A stretch of 62,464 bases of DNA. Origin: Bacteroidales bacterium UBA2287 (GTDB taxonomy: Bacteria > Bacteroidota > Bacteroidia > Bacteroidales > Tenuifilaceae). The stretch spans positions 20,266 to 82,729 of the forward strand of contig DDWL01000069.1 in NCBI GenBank assembly GCA_002345675.1. The letters are read 5' to 3'. Made by a program: the position numbers and the translations under genes. The notes beneath the pieces are model-generated. The model worked only from the letters and a program-made list of their open reading frames with translations. It searched no databases and was not told where the DNA came from. This document shows positions 43,345 through 52,127 of this stretch, piece after piece. How positions within the stretch are numbered: position 1 is the stretch's first letter; each line of letters opens with the position of its first letter.

Positions 43345-43599
43345 ATGGAGAGGCGACTCGGAGGAGCACTAATTCTTGTTGAAAACAAGGAGAGTGTCAA
43401 CAAATTAAATCAGATTCTTACCGCACATGCCAATGTAATAATTGGCCGTCAGGGCATTCCGCTTATGGATAGGGGTGTTAGCATTATTTCGTTGGTACTT
43501 CAGGGAAGTTCCGACGAAATAAGCGCACTTACTGGTCCCATTGGCAAACTCGATGGTGTACAGGTAAAATCGATTATGATGAAGGGTAATCCTTTATAG
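43345..43599 (+). CDS. TM1266-family putative hydrogenase-system regulator
   Basis: This 84-aa protein has the ferredoxin-like ACT/NikR-C-type fold of the TM1266 family, commonly found beside [FeFe]-hydrogenase maturases. Its key sequences are VNKLNQILTAHANVIIGRQG and GVSIISLVLQG, ending in LDGVQVKSIMMKG. It is 75 bp upstream of hydG. A clear AAGGAG (43331-43336) lies 8 nt before the ATG. A role in regulating or assembling the hydrogenase system is inferred only from context. Confidence 0.88.
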   Translation: MERRLGGALILVENKESVNKLNQILTAHANVIIGRQGIPLMDRGVSIISLVLQGSSDEISALTGPIGKLDGVQVKSIMMKGNPL

Positions 43600-43660
43600 T
43601 TCCGAATCACCCTCAATTGCTTAGCTGCACAGCAGCAAAAAAGAATTTAAACGAACTGTA

Positions 43661-43667
43661 AAGGAGG
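43661..43667 (+). promoter_or_regulatory. Strong Shine-Dalgarno AAGGAGG before hydG
   Basis: AAGGAGG is 7 nt before the hydG ATG at 43675. Most genes in this window have no such site, so hydG translation may be unusually Shine-Dalgarno dependent. Confidence 0.75.
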
Positions 43668-43674
43668 AAATGTT

Positions 43675-45102
43675 ATGAAATTCACACCAGAAACCTATCG
43701 GTTAGCCGATGAGCCAATGAAACCCTTTATTGACCCCGAAGAAATTTGGGAAACAATAAACAACACAAAGCCCACCAAGGAAAGGGTTAGAGAGGTTATT
43801 GCAAAGTCTCTTGCAAAAAATCGCTTAAACCTCGAGGAAACAGCAGTTTTAGTAAACACTACGGACCCCGAACTGGTTGAAGAAATTCTTCAGGGAGCTC
43901 GCACCCTAAAAGAGAATGTTTACGGAAACCGAATTGTGCTTTTTGCACCTTTATATATTGGCAACAGTTGTACCAATAATTGCACCTACTGCGGGTTTCG
44001 AACATCGAACAAGGAGGCCATTCGCACTACCCTTTCCGATGAGGAAATTGTTCACGAAGTGGAAGCACTTGAAGATAACGGGCAAAAACGGTTAATCCTA
44101 GTTTACGGTGAGCATCCCCGTTACTCGCCCGAGTACATTGCCCATACCGTTAAAATTGTTTACGGCGTTAAAAAGAATAATGGCGAAATTAGAAGGGTTA
44201 ACATAAACGCTGCCCCAATGGACATAGAGGGCTTTAGAACTGTTAAGGAATCGGGCATTGGAACTTACCAAGTATTTCAGGAAACTTACCACCCCGAGGC
44301 CTACTCGAAGTACCACCTTGGTGGTAAAAAGCGCGATTACGATTGGCGATTAACATCGCTCGACCGTGCCCAAGAAGCTGGCCTCGACGATGTTGGCATT
44401 GGCGTTCTTTTTGGCCTGTACGATTGGCGCTACGAGGTTCTTTCGTTGGTTCGACATACCAATCACCTCGAGGCATGCTACAATGTTGGCCCTCACACAA
44501 TTTCGTTTCCACGAATTCAAGATGCCTCGTCAATCGATGTTTCGAAAGATTACCTCGTAAGCGACGAAACCTTTGTAAAACTTGTGGCCATTCTTCGTTT
44601 GGCAGTTCCATATACTGGGCTAATTCTTACTGCCCGCGAATCGGCTGCTGTAAGGCGTCACGTTTTGCAGTTTGGTGTTTCGCAAATCGATGGGGGTACA
44701 AAAATTGAGTTGGGCGCATATGCTGCTTCGAAAAACGAGGAACAAAACCTTACCCGCGAGCAATTTCTTATAAACGATAACCGCTCGCTTAGCGAAATTA
44801 TTGAGGAACTGGTAGAAAACGAATACATACCTTCGTTCTGTACCGCTTGTTACCGCCTTGGCCGCACTGGCGAGCATTTTATGGAGTTTTCGGTTCCTGG
44901 TTTTATTAAGCGATTCTGCACGCCAAATGCAGTGCTCACACTTTCGGAATACCTAATGGACTATGCTACTCCCGAGGTTCAGAAAAAGGGGTGGAAACTT
45001 ATTGATAAAACCCTCAACGAGCTAAATGGCCATGGAAACCCCGATGAAATTCGCAGTAGAATTGAGAAGATAAAGAAAGGCGATAGGGATTTGTACTACT
45101 AA
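43675..45102 (+). CDS. hydG: [FeFe]-hydrogenase maturase HydG (radical SAM, ThiH-like)
   Basis: This 475-aa enzyme splits tyrosine to supply CO and cyanide ligands for the hydrogenase active site. The radical SAM cluster motif is CTNNCTYC (C99, C103, C106). The C-terminal cysteines that bind the second, dangler-iron cluster are CTAC (C389, C392) and a third at about C415 (RFC), which distinguishes HydG from ThiH. The region GNSCTNNCTYCGFRTSNKEA is textbook HydG. TM1266 is directly upstream. HydE is 24 kb away and HydF is not visible, so the maturation set is scattered. Length is standard. Confidence 0.96.
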   Translation: MKFTPETYRLADEPMKPFIDPEEIWETINNTKPTKERVREVIAKSLAKNRLNLEETAVLVNTTDPELVEEILQGARTLKENVYGNRIVLFAPLYIGNSCTNNCTYCGFRTSNKEAIRTTLSDEEIVHEVEALEDNGQKRLILVYGEHPRYSPEYIAHTVKIVYGVKKNNGEIRRVNINAAPMDIEGFRTVKESGIGTYQVFQETYHPEAYSKYHLGGKKRDYDWRLTSLDRAQEAGLDDVGIGVLFGLYDWRYEVLSLVRHTNHLEACYNVGPHTISFPRIQDASSIDVSKDYLVSDETFVKLVAILRLAVPYTGLILTARESAAVRRHVLQFGVSQIDGGTKIELGAYAASKNEEQNLTREQFLINDNRSLSEIIEELVENEYIPSFCTACYRLGRTGEHFMEFSVPGFIKRFCTPNAVLTLSEYLMDYATPEVQKKGWKLIDKTLNELNGHGNPDEIRSRIEKIKKGDRDLYY

Positions 45103-45129
45103 AAAAACAAACAATTTATTTCTTATATT

Positions 45130-45166
45130 ATAGTCGGGGCGCGACTTCAAGTCGCACTCCGACTAT
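45130..45166. terminator. Palindromic hairpin between hydG and murF-alr
   Basis: The arms at 45130-45147 and 45149-45166 match at 16 of 18 positions around a single C, with core GACTTCAAGTC. It lies between two convergent genes and may act as a bidirectional terminator, though no long T run follows. Confidence 0.55.
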
Positions 45167-45270
45167 GAAACATCAAGCTTTAATACTTTACAACGCTTCG
45201 CTATTCAAATGTTCTTCTGTTCAGTGGTTCAACTGTTATAAATAATTTTGTCTACCGTTTGTTGTATATT

Positions 45271-47736
45271 TTACTCCTGAAAGTAAACCCGTTTTACCCT
45301 TCGAGAAATGGAGGTAAGAATTTCATATGGAATGGTTTCCAACCAGTTGGCCAAATCGGTTATTGTGGGTTTTTGACCGAATATGACCACTTCGTCGCCC
45401 TCTTTGGCAGCTACATCGGTTAGGTCAATCATGCACGAATCCATGCAAACATTGCCAATAATGGGAACTAACTTTCCGTTAACCAGCACCTTGCCAACTC
45501 CGTTGCTTAACCGTCGGTTTAAGCCGTCGGCATAGCCAATGGGAATTGTGGCAATAATCGAATTACGCTCAATCTTGCCCTTGCGGTTATAACCCACCGT
45601 TTCGCCCTGGGCAACATTTCGAAGTTGAGCAATAAAGGTTACCAACGAACTTACCGTTTGAATTTTGTTGCCATGAACGGCACTAATGCCGTAAAGCCCA
45701 ATGCCTAAGCGAACCATGTCGAATTGTGCCTGTGGAAAACGCTCAATACCAGCCGAATTAAGAATATGTCGAATAGGCTTGTAGCCTATGCCTTCGGTAA
45801 GTGCTCTGCTCATTGTCTCGAACTGTTTAATTTGCGAAAGCGAAAAGTCGTCCTGTTCCAGCTCGTCGGCTGCTACCATATGCGACAGAATACTCGAAAC
45901 ATGAAGTTGTGGAACATCCTTCAACCTGCCAATTAATGTTGAAATATCTTCGCCATTAAAGCCAAGACGGTGCATTCCTGTATCGAGTTTAATATGAACA
46001 GGAAACGATTTTACATCCATTTTTTTAGCCTCGGCAGCAAAACTGTTCAAGCTCTCGAAGCTGAAAATTTCGGGTTCGAGGTTATGGGCAATCATGGTTT
46101 CGTAGCTACCAAAGGCTGGATTGAGAACCACAATGGGAACCCTAATTCCTGCTTCGCGAAGTGCAACGCCCTCGTCGGCAAAGGCAACACCTAGGTAGTT
46201 GACCCTGTGAAACTGCAAAAGGGTTGCTATTTCAAAGGAACCGCTACCATACGAGAAGGCTTTAACCATGGCCATTACCCTAACATTTGGCTTTAGTAAT
46301 GCCTTAAAGTAGTTGAGGTTATGAACCAAAGCGTTTAAATTTATTTCGAGGTAGGTTCGATGGGTTTTTTGCTCGAGAATTGCCGAAACACGCTCAAATT
46401 CGAAGGGGCGACTGCCCTTAACAAGTACTGTGGCACTATTAAACTCGCCAAAAGGAAATGAGCTAAGAAACGCTTGAGTAGAAAGATAAAAATGCTTTTC
46501 GATAGTGAAAAGATGCATGTGCTTTGCAATCTCCTCGCCTACTCCAATAATTAGCGAAATTCCTTTGCTTTGCACAAGTTTTGCCACTTCGGCATATAAA
46601 TCTTCGGGTTTTCGGCCACTTTGAAGAATGTCGGAAAGTATAAGAATTCGACGAGTATGCTGCGCCATTTGCCCCATAAAGTCGAGGGCAACGGTAAGCG
46701 AACCCAAATCGGAGTTGTAGGTGTCGTTTATAATGGTGCAGCCATTTCGCCCCTCCTTTAGTTCGAGCCGCATGGCCACAGGTTGAATTTGCAGAACCCT
46801 AGCAGCAATGGTTTCGAAACTAATTCCAATGAAAACCATTAACGATATGGCGTGCATGGCATTTTCGAACGATGCCGAATCGGAAAAAGGAATAGTAATG
46901 TTATAAGTTTCACCTTCGAAGGTAAGACTAACATTAACCGAAAGCCCCTTTACCTCTTTGCTTTCAATTATTATATTAGCCCTTTCGCTTTTACCCCATG
47001 TAAAAAGTTCAATACTATTTTTACTCTTCAATTGCTGGGCTTGCAAGTCGATTATTTCGTGGTCGATACAGTAAATTAGCGTTTCAGCATTCGTAAAGAG
47101 CTTCATCTTTTCGGTGCACTTCTCCTGTAAACTGGCAAAGTTCTCCTGGTGGGCTGTGCCCAAATTGGTAAAAATTCCAACTTTAGGTTTCACAATGGGC
47201 TGAAGGTGTTCCATTTCGCCTAAAAGTGAAATGCCCGCTTCGAAAATTCCAATATCGAAATGGTTGTCCATTTGAAGTACCGAAAGCGGCACACCAACTT
47301 GCGAGTTAAAACTTTTAGGGCTTCGAACTATTCGCCTATCGGGCGAGAGAAGCTGAGCAAGCCACTCCTTAACTATGGTTTTTCCGTTGCTGCCAGTTAT
47401 TCCAATTACTGAATATGAATATTTACTTCGATGAAAAGCAGCCAGTTGCTGTAAGGCTTTTAGGGTGTTGCTTACAACTAAAAAAGTTGCATCCGTAAAA
47501 TTTTCGCCTATTGAACTTTCGTCGCTAACAACAAATAGTCGAACACCGCTGTTGGCGTATAGCTCGCCAATAAACCTATGGCCGTTAAACCTATCGCCTA
47601 CTAGAGCGAAGAAGGCAACTCCAAGTCCCGACGTTACCGAGCGACTATCGATAGCCACTTGGGTTACCGTGAAATGCGTTGTTCCAATGCGCTTAGCACC
47701 TATTGTTGTTGATATTTCGTCGATTGAGTAGTGCAT
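45271..47736 (-). CDS. murF-alr: Bifunctional MurF ligase / alanine racemase
   Basis: This 821-aa fusion joins two cell-wall steps. Residues about 1-455 are MurF, which adds D-Ala-D-Ala to the UDP-MurNAc-tripeptide, with ATP site VIGITGSNGKT (110-120), NDTYNSDLGSL and LILSDILQSG. Residues about 460-821 are alanine racemase, which makes D-alanine, with the pyridoxal lysine in RVMAMVKAFSYGSG and IPIGYADGLNRRLSNG. The fusion supplies and uses D-alanine in one polypeptide and is typical of Bacteroidota. It is monocistronic and convergent with hydG. Confidence 0.95.
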   Translation of the reverse strand: MHYSIDEISTTIGAKRIGTTHFTVTQVAIDSRSVTSGLGVAFFALVGDRFNGHRFIGELYANSGVRLFVVSDESSIGENFTDATFLVVSNTLKALQQLAAFHRSKYSYSVIGITGSNGKTIVKEWLAQLLSPDRRIVRSPKSFNSQVGVPLSVLQMDNHFDIGIFEAGISLLGEMEHLQPIVKPKVGIFTNLGTAHQENFASLQEKCTEKMKLFTNAETLIYCIDHEIIDLQAQQLKSKNSIELFTWGKSERANIIIESKEVKGLSVNVSLTFEGETYNITIPFSDSASFENAMHAISLMVFIGISFETIAARVLQIQPVAMRLELKEGRNGCTIINDTYNSDLGSLTVALDFMGQMAQHTRRILILSDILQSGRKPEDLYAEVAKLVQSKGISLIIGVGEEIAKHMHLFTIEKHFYLSTQAFLSSFPFGEFNSATVLVKGSRPFEFERVSAILEQKTHRTYLEINLNALVHNLNYFKALLKPNVRVMAMVKAFSYGSGSFEIATLLQFHRVNYLGVAFADEGVALREAGIRVPIVVLNPAFGSYETMIAHNLEPEIFSFESLNSFAAEAKKMDVKSFPVHIKLDTGMHRLGFNGEDISTLIGRLKDVPQLHVSSILSHMVAADELEQDDFSLSQIKQFETMSRALTEGIGYKPIRHILNSAGIERFPQAQFDMVRLGIGLYGISAVHGNKIQTVSSLVTFIAQLRNVAQGETVGYNRKGKIERNSIIATIPIGYADGLNRRLSNGVGKVLVNGKLVPIIGNVCMDSCMIDLTDVAAKEGDEVVIFGQKPTITDLANWLETIPYEILTSISRRVKRVYFQE

Positions 47737-47793
47737 TCTTAACTTAAAAAAGTGGAGGAGAATTTACCTATATTACATTATAATTATTAAAAG

Positions 47794-47801
47794 CAAATAT
47801 A
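47794..47801 (-). promoter_or_regulatory. Probable -7 box for murF-alr
   Basis: On the minus strand this is TATATTTG, 57 bp before the ATG at 47736. No convincing -33 was seen. Confidence 0.4.
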
Positions 47802-48031
47802 ATCATTACTTAAGAGAGGGTCACTAAAAAAATCAATTACTACTATTTACAATACGAAACACAAAGTGTTTCGTAAAAAATAATTCATTGATTTTTGTTG
47901 ATAAGCAATATTCATTACGCTAACTCTATAGTAAAAAACGAATTCGAATAAAATAACATTACCTTTAATATATTAAGTCCATTGCTCTTTGTTTTTTTTT
48001 TTAAATAAAACTATTTTTAAAAAATATATAC
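47802..48031. other. AT-rich intergenic region
   Basis: This is part of the 331-bp divergent gap between murF-alr and the T9SS cargo gene. It is AT-rich with poly-T and poly-A runs. I see no gene or RNA in it. Confidence 0.5.
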
Positions 48032-48039
48032 TATCTTTG
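48032..48039 (+). promoter_or_regulatory. -7 box for the secreted T9SS protein
   Basis: TATCTTTG is a perfect -7 match, 28 bp before the ATG. Confidence 0.55.
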
Positions 48040-48067
48040 GGTTTTACTAACTAAAACTTTTAATAAT

Positions 48068-49807
48068 ATGAAAAAATTCTTACCCCTTTTGGCACTTTTA
48101 TTTGCGAGTTCATTTATAAGTGCACAACCAACTGTCATTTTTACTGATGACTTTGAGAGTTATAACACTACCGAAACAATCCCTGCTCAAACCTCAAACT
48201 GGGGAACTTGGACTGGTTCAACTACAAACGGCGAAGCTTCTTTTGTTAGTACAACTCAGGCTCATAGCCCAACAAAATCCATGAAAGTAATTAGTGGTAA
48301 CGACATGGTTTATAATTTTGGAGGTTTAACCACTGGTCAGTGGCGTACAGATTTTTGGATGTTTGTTCCAACGGGCAAAATTGGTTATGTTAACATGATG
48401 CACGTTTTTGGATCTAAGTGGGCATTTGAAATTCATTTTGAGGGTGGCGTTTTGACACTTGATAATGGTGAAGAAACAACTCACACCTACCCTGAAAACA
48501 CATGGTTTCATGTTACTTTCGATGTTAACCTTGATGAAGATGAAGCCATTCTTGACCTTGATGGTACTCAATTGTCCGCATGGCCATATAGCAATTTAGC
48601 AGCTGGTGGTACCTGGGCTACTCCAAAGTTAGATGTTATCGATTTTTATTGTGATGCAGCTACTTGGGAATTTTACATTGATGACTTTACTTTCTCTAAT
48701 ACAGTTCCTCCTTTAGTTCCTCCAACAATTGTAATATCAACCGATCTTATCAACACGGTAGGTGCCGACCCAGTTGTTCTTCCTATAGGCAATTCTGGCG
48801 AAGAAGTACTGAACTTTGTAACATTTGCAAAATACGCTGACCCTTCGGTTAATGGAACATTGGCTGATGGTCAAATGGGTTATGATGGTGACAATGCATC
48901 AGCTGTTGGTTATGGATCCAGTTTTGTTGCTTATGTTGCCTCTAGAATGAAAAACGATATTACTTCGGCTCATGTTGGACAGCAAATTGTTTCGGTTGAT
49001 GTATTTATTAACGATGCACCTGCTGGTGATGGTACCATTACTGTGTATGTTTGGGAAAAAGGTGGGTTTATTGATCCAGGCACAACTACAGTTCTTGCCG
49101 AAAAAACCATTACTCCAACTGTTGAATCGTGGAATACAGTTACCCTAACTACCCCCGTTACTATTACAGGTGACGAAATTTGGGTTGGTTACAAAATTAC
49201 TGTTCCAGTTGCAGTTGCAGGAACAAGCGGCTATAGCATTGGCGTTGATGACCAACCAAATGTTCCTAAAGCAAACTATATTAAATCTGGTATTGCATGG
49301 GGCGAATGGACTGGATTTAGTTCTACTGGTAATGGAAACTATAGCATCCGTGCTAACGTAGCTGGTTTAGGCTGGCCAACTTGGTTAACTATTACTCCTG
49401 AATTATCAGAAGTTTATGGCGAAGATTCTGATAATTTAACTCTCGATTTCAATACCACAGGACTTGCTTCTGGAACATACAATGCAACAGCTGTTGTTGG
49501 TTGTAACGACAAAACTTCAGAATGGAATAATATTCCTGTTGCTCTTACTATTGGAACTGGTATTGACAATACTACCAAAATTGGTGTAATGACTTACCCA
49601 AATCCAGCTACCGAAAATCTTAATGTAGTTGCCGATGTAAACATTAACAGCATTGCAATTTATTCTATTACAGGTCAAATTGTAAGCAAATTTAATGTTA
49701 ACTCTACTTCAACTATTATTAATGTTTCTGAGATGGCAAGTGGTATCTATGTAATGGAAATTACAGCAGGTAACAGTGTTGTTAACAGTAAATTTATTGT
49801 AAAATAA
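48068..49807 (+). CDS. Secreted LamG-like protein with T9SS sorting domain
   Basis: This 579-aa protein has a signal peptide (KKFLPLLALLFASSFISAQ), a concanavalin/LamG-like domain (about residues 25-215; DDFESYN, FYIDDFTFSN), a middle region with an Ig-like or BACON-like repeat (about 225-490), and a C-terminal type IX secretion sorting domain (about 505-579). That last part has YPNPATENLNVV, IYSITGQIVSKF and MASGIYVMEI. So it is exported through the outer membrane and probably anchored to the surface. Codon use differs from its neighbours (few TCG serines, many ACT and GTT), as in strongly expressed genes. The ligand is not known. Confidence 0.9.
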   Translation: MKKFLPLLALLFASSFISAQPTVIFTDDFESYNTTETIPAQTSNWGTWTGSTTNGEASFVSTTQAHSPTKSMKVISGNDMVYNFGGLTTGQWRTDFWMFVPTGKIGYVNMMHVFGSKWAFEIHFEGGVLTLDNGEETTHTYPENTWFHVTFDVNLDEDEAILDLDGTQLSAWPYSNLAAGGTWATPKLDVIDFYCDAATWEFYIDDFTFSNTVPPLVPPTIVISTDLINTVGADPVVLPIGNSGEEVLNFVTFAKYADPSVNGTLADGQMGYDGDNASAVGYGSSFVAYVASRMKNDITSAHVGQQIVSVDVFINDAPAGDGTITVYVWEKGGFIDPGTTTVLAEKTITPTVESWNTVTLTTPVTITGDEIWVGYKITVPVAVAGTSGYSIGVDDQPNVPKANYIKSGIAWGEWTGFSSTGNGNYSIRANVAGLGWPTWLTITPELSEVYGEDSDNLTLDFNTTGLASGTYNATAVVGCNDKTSEWNNIPVALTIGTGIDNTTKIGVMTYPNPATENLNVVADVNINSIAIYSITGQIVSKFNVNSTSTIINVSEMASGIYVMEITAGNSVVNSKFIVK

Positions 49808-49830
49808 TTCACAGAGTATTAATTACTAAT

Positions 49831-49864
49831 AAAAGGGGCTGCTTTTTTAAGCAGCCCCCTTTTA
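49831..49864 (+). terminator. Terminator of the T9SS cargo gene
   Basis: GGGGCTGCTT pairs with AAGCAGCCCC, flanked by A and T runs. Confidence 0.88.
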
Positions 49865-49971
49865 TTATTTTATAGCCTAATAAAACTATTAATTACTTCA
49901 TTATAAAGTGGTTTAATAAAAGGATATACTCCCTTACAAATTTTCTTGCTAGCCAATCGTTAATTACATAT

Positions 49972-50002
49972 TTTGAAAGTAAAGGGTAATTGGTTACCTT
50001 TG
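49972..50002 (+). promoter_or_regulatory. Full promoter of the SiaC-like gene
   Basis: TTTG (49972-49975), 19-bp spacer, TACCTTTG (49995-50002). This is the best match to the Bacteroidota consensus in the window, with only a 12- to 18-nt leader. Confidence 0.78.
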
Positions 50003-50020
50003 TTTTAAAGACATATGTTC

Positions 50021-50395
50021 ATGGAAAAGTTTACAATAGTTGAAACACAATTTTCGCCCGAAATTACTCTCGATAAAGACAGGAGTAGGTTCGAGTTTTA
50101 TGGTAAAGTTTACCCCGAGGATGTTAACGAATTTTTTCTTCCCATACTAAACTGGTTTAATATTTACGTTCATAACCCTAATCGCGAAACAGCAGTTCTC
50201 TTTAAACTCGATTATATTAATACTTCGTCATCAAAAAAATTGCTCGATTTGCTTCACATCCTAAAAGAAATTCATAAGCAAAAAAAGTCGATAATTATTA
50301 ACTGGTACTACCGAACAGGCGACGAGGATATGCGCGAAACAGGCGAAACCTTTTCCGAAATAGTTAATATTCCCTTTAAAATTACTCCCTACTAA
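50021..50395 (+). CDS. SiaC-like regulatory phosphoprotein (DUF1987)
   Basis: This 124-aa protein belongs to DUF1987, whose member SiaC in Pseudomonas is a phosphorylated partner controlling a diguanylate cyclase. The family marks are FEFYGKVYPEDVNEFF near the N-terminus and FKLDYINTSSSKKLLDLL in the centre, with the serine/threonine cluster TSSSK as probable phosphorylation site. An ATG at 50015 would add MF. It has its own promoter and no SiaA/SiaB neighbour, so its kinase and phosphatase would be elsewhere. Confidence 0.85.
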   Translation: MEKFTIVETQFSPEITLDKDRSRFEFYGKVYPEDVNEFFLPILNWFNIYVHNPNRETAVLFKLDYINTSSSKKLLDLLHILKEIHKQKKSIIINWYYRTGDEDMRETGETFSEIVNIPFKITPY

Positions 50396-50404
50396 TCTAA
50401 TATT

Positions 50405-50459
50405 CGTCGGAGAGCGACTTGGTTGCTGAGCAAGTCGAAGCAAAGTCGCGCCGCGACTA
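50405..50459. repeat. Interrupted GACTT-type palindrome with nested repeat
   Basis: AGAGCGACTT (50411-50420) and AAGTCGCGCC are arms of a GACTTCAAGTC-type hairpin, but the loop is filled by GGTTGCTGAGCAAGTCGAAGC. That loop phrase is the same as in the left-end duplication (69-87). Confidence 0.55.
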
Positions 50460-50488
50460 GCAACTGCACTTTTTTCAGTTTTTGCTGT

Positions 50489-50515
50489 ATTCCTGTCAGA
50501 AAACCTGACAGGAAT
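50489..50515. terminator. Hairpin ATTCCTGTCAG / CTGACAGGAAT
   Basis: Perfect 11-bp arms surround AAAAC. It lies between the SiaC-like gene and htrA. There is no T run; it may be a terminator or a dispersed palindrome. Confidence 0.55.
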
Positions 50516-50601
50516 GTTAATGTCTGTTAACAATCAACTCGTTAACATCATAAGGCATTTAGTTTGACGTTTACAATTTGTAAACATTAAAAATTACAGC
50601 T

Positions 50602-52050
50602 ATGAGAACACAACGAATACTAATCCCAGTAATTTCGGCCATTATTGGTGGTTTAATTTCAATTTTTGCTGCAAAGTTTATTTTGCCGAATGAGCAAACC
50701 AAAATTGAAGTACAACAAGTAGCCCAAACTCCTGCTCAATTGGCTGCATTTACAACCAGCACAGGCGAACGAACCGACTTTAGCTATGCTGCCGAATCGA
50801 CGGTAAATGCTGTTGTTCACGTTAAAACAACGTTTATGAATCAAAATCAGGGATTTTCATCGGGGAATCCATTTTTCGACTACTTTTTTGGGCCTGGTAT
50901 GAGAACGCAGCCCGAGGCCGTTATGAGTTCCGGATCGGGAGTAATTATTTCAATGGATGGTTACATTATTACAAATAACCACGTAATTGAAAGAGCAGAA
51001 AAAATTGAAGTTGTTTTAAACGACACCCGCTCATACGAAGCAACAGTTGTGGGACGAGATCCCTACACCGACTTAGCCGTTCTTAAAATAAGTGACACAA
51101 ATTTGCCGTTTTTGAATTTTGGCAGTTCCGATAACTTAAAGCTTGGCGAATGGGTTTTAGCCGTTGGCAACCCTTTTAATCTTACTTCAACGGTTACCGC
51201 TGGAATTGTTAGTGCAAAGGCACGAAATATAAATATACTTAACGACCAGTACGCAATTGAGTCGTTTATACAAACCGATGCAGCCGTAAATCCCGGAAAT
51301 AGTGGAGGCGCACTGGTAAATTTAAACGGTGAACTTATAGGTATTAATACAGCCATCGCCTCTCGCACAGGAAGTTACTCTGGATATTCGTTTGCTATTC
51401 CTGCATCGATTGCCAAAAAAGTTTCGAACGACTTAATAGAATTTGGAGAGGTTCAGCGAGCAATTTTAGGAGTAAGTATTGCAACAGTCGATTCGGAAAC
51501 TGCCAAGAAGTATAACATAAAAGAGCTAAAAGGAGTTGCTCTTGTAAATATAATTGAAGGCGGTGCTGCTGCTGAGGCCGGACTAAAAGAAGGAGACGTT
51601 ATACTTGAGGTAAATGGAGTAGCCGTAAACTCAAACAATCAGCTTCAAGAGCAAATTAGCCGTTACCGTCCTAACGATAAAGTGGAACTTTTGGTAAATC
51701 GTAACAATAATAGGAAACAATTTACAGTTGTTCTACGTAACAAGAAGGGCGGCTTCGAAATTGTTCGAACAGGTGAATCGCTAAAGCCTCTTGGTGCCGA
51801 CTTTAAAGACATTGACAATAGTATTCGTCGAAAGCTTGGAATTAACGGTGGCGTTCAGGCAGTAAAAATTTTAGAAGGAAAGTTAAAACAAGGAGGAGTT
51901 AAGGACGGATTTATTATAACAAGGGTTAATCGAGCACCAGTAAATAGCGTTACCGATTTTGCAAAAATGCTTGATAACATATCGGGTGCTATTTTAATAG
52001 AGGGTGTTTACCCCAATGGCACAGTTGCTTACTACGCCATTGGCATGTAA
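50602..52050 (+). CDS. htrA: HtrA/DegP-type periplasmic serine protease
   Basis: This 482-aa envelope protease degrades or refolds damaged proteins. It has an N-terminal membrane anchor or signal (LIPVISAIIGGLISIFAAKF), a trypsin-like domain with triad H127 (TNNHVIE), D157 (YTDLAVLK) and S234 (NPGNSGGALV), then two PDZ domains (about 270-360 and 390-475). The order and length are standard. The rpoD gene follows after 77 bp with its own promoter. Confidence 0.96.
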   Translation: MRTQRILIPVISAIIGGLISIFAAKFILPNEQTKIEVQQVAQTPAQLAAFTTSTGERTDFSYAAESTVNAVVHVKTTFMNQNQGFSSGNPFFDYFFGPGMRTQPEAVMSSGSGVIISMDGYIITNNHVIERAEKIEVVLNDTRSYEATVVGRDPYTDLAVLKISDTNLPFLNFGSSDNLKLGEWVLAVGNPFNLTSTVTAGIVSAKARNINILNDQYAIESFIQTDAAVNPGNSGGALVNLNGELIGINTAIASRTGSYSGYSFAIPASIAKKVSNDLIEFGEVQRAILGVSIATVDSETAKKYNIKELKGVALVNIIEGGAAAEAGLKEGDVILEVNGVAVNSNNQLQEQISRYRPNDKVELLVNRNNNRKQFTVVLRNKKGGFEIVRTGESLKPLGADFKDIDNSIRRKLGINGGVQAVKILEGKLKQGGVKDGFIITRVNRAPVNSVTDFAKMLDNISGAILIEGVYPNGTVAYYAIGM

Positions 52051-52075
52051 ATGTTGAAAAACCTGAATTTTGCTC

Positions 52076-52106
52076 TTGACTTGAATTGTTTAAAGCCATA
52101 CCTTCG
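52076..52106 (+). promoter_or_regulatory. Probable promoter of rpoD
   Basis: TTG (52076), 20-bp spacing, then TACCTTCG (52099-52106), one base off the -7 consensus. It is 22 bp before the ATG. Confidence 0.5.
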
Positions 52107-52127
52107 CACAAAATTTAAAAGTAGGAA

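Noticed and set aside
43124..43345. 73-aa frame before TM1266
   Set aside because: It spans a promoter box and the leader palindrome, so it is leader DNA.
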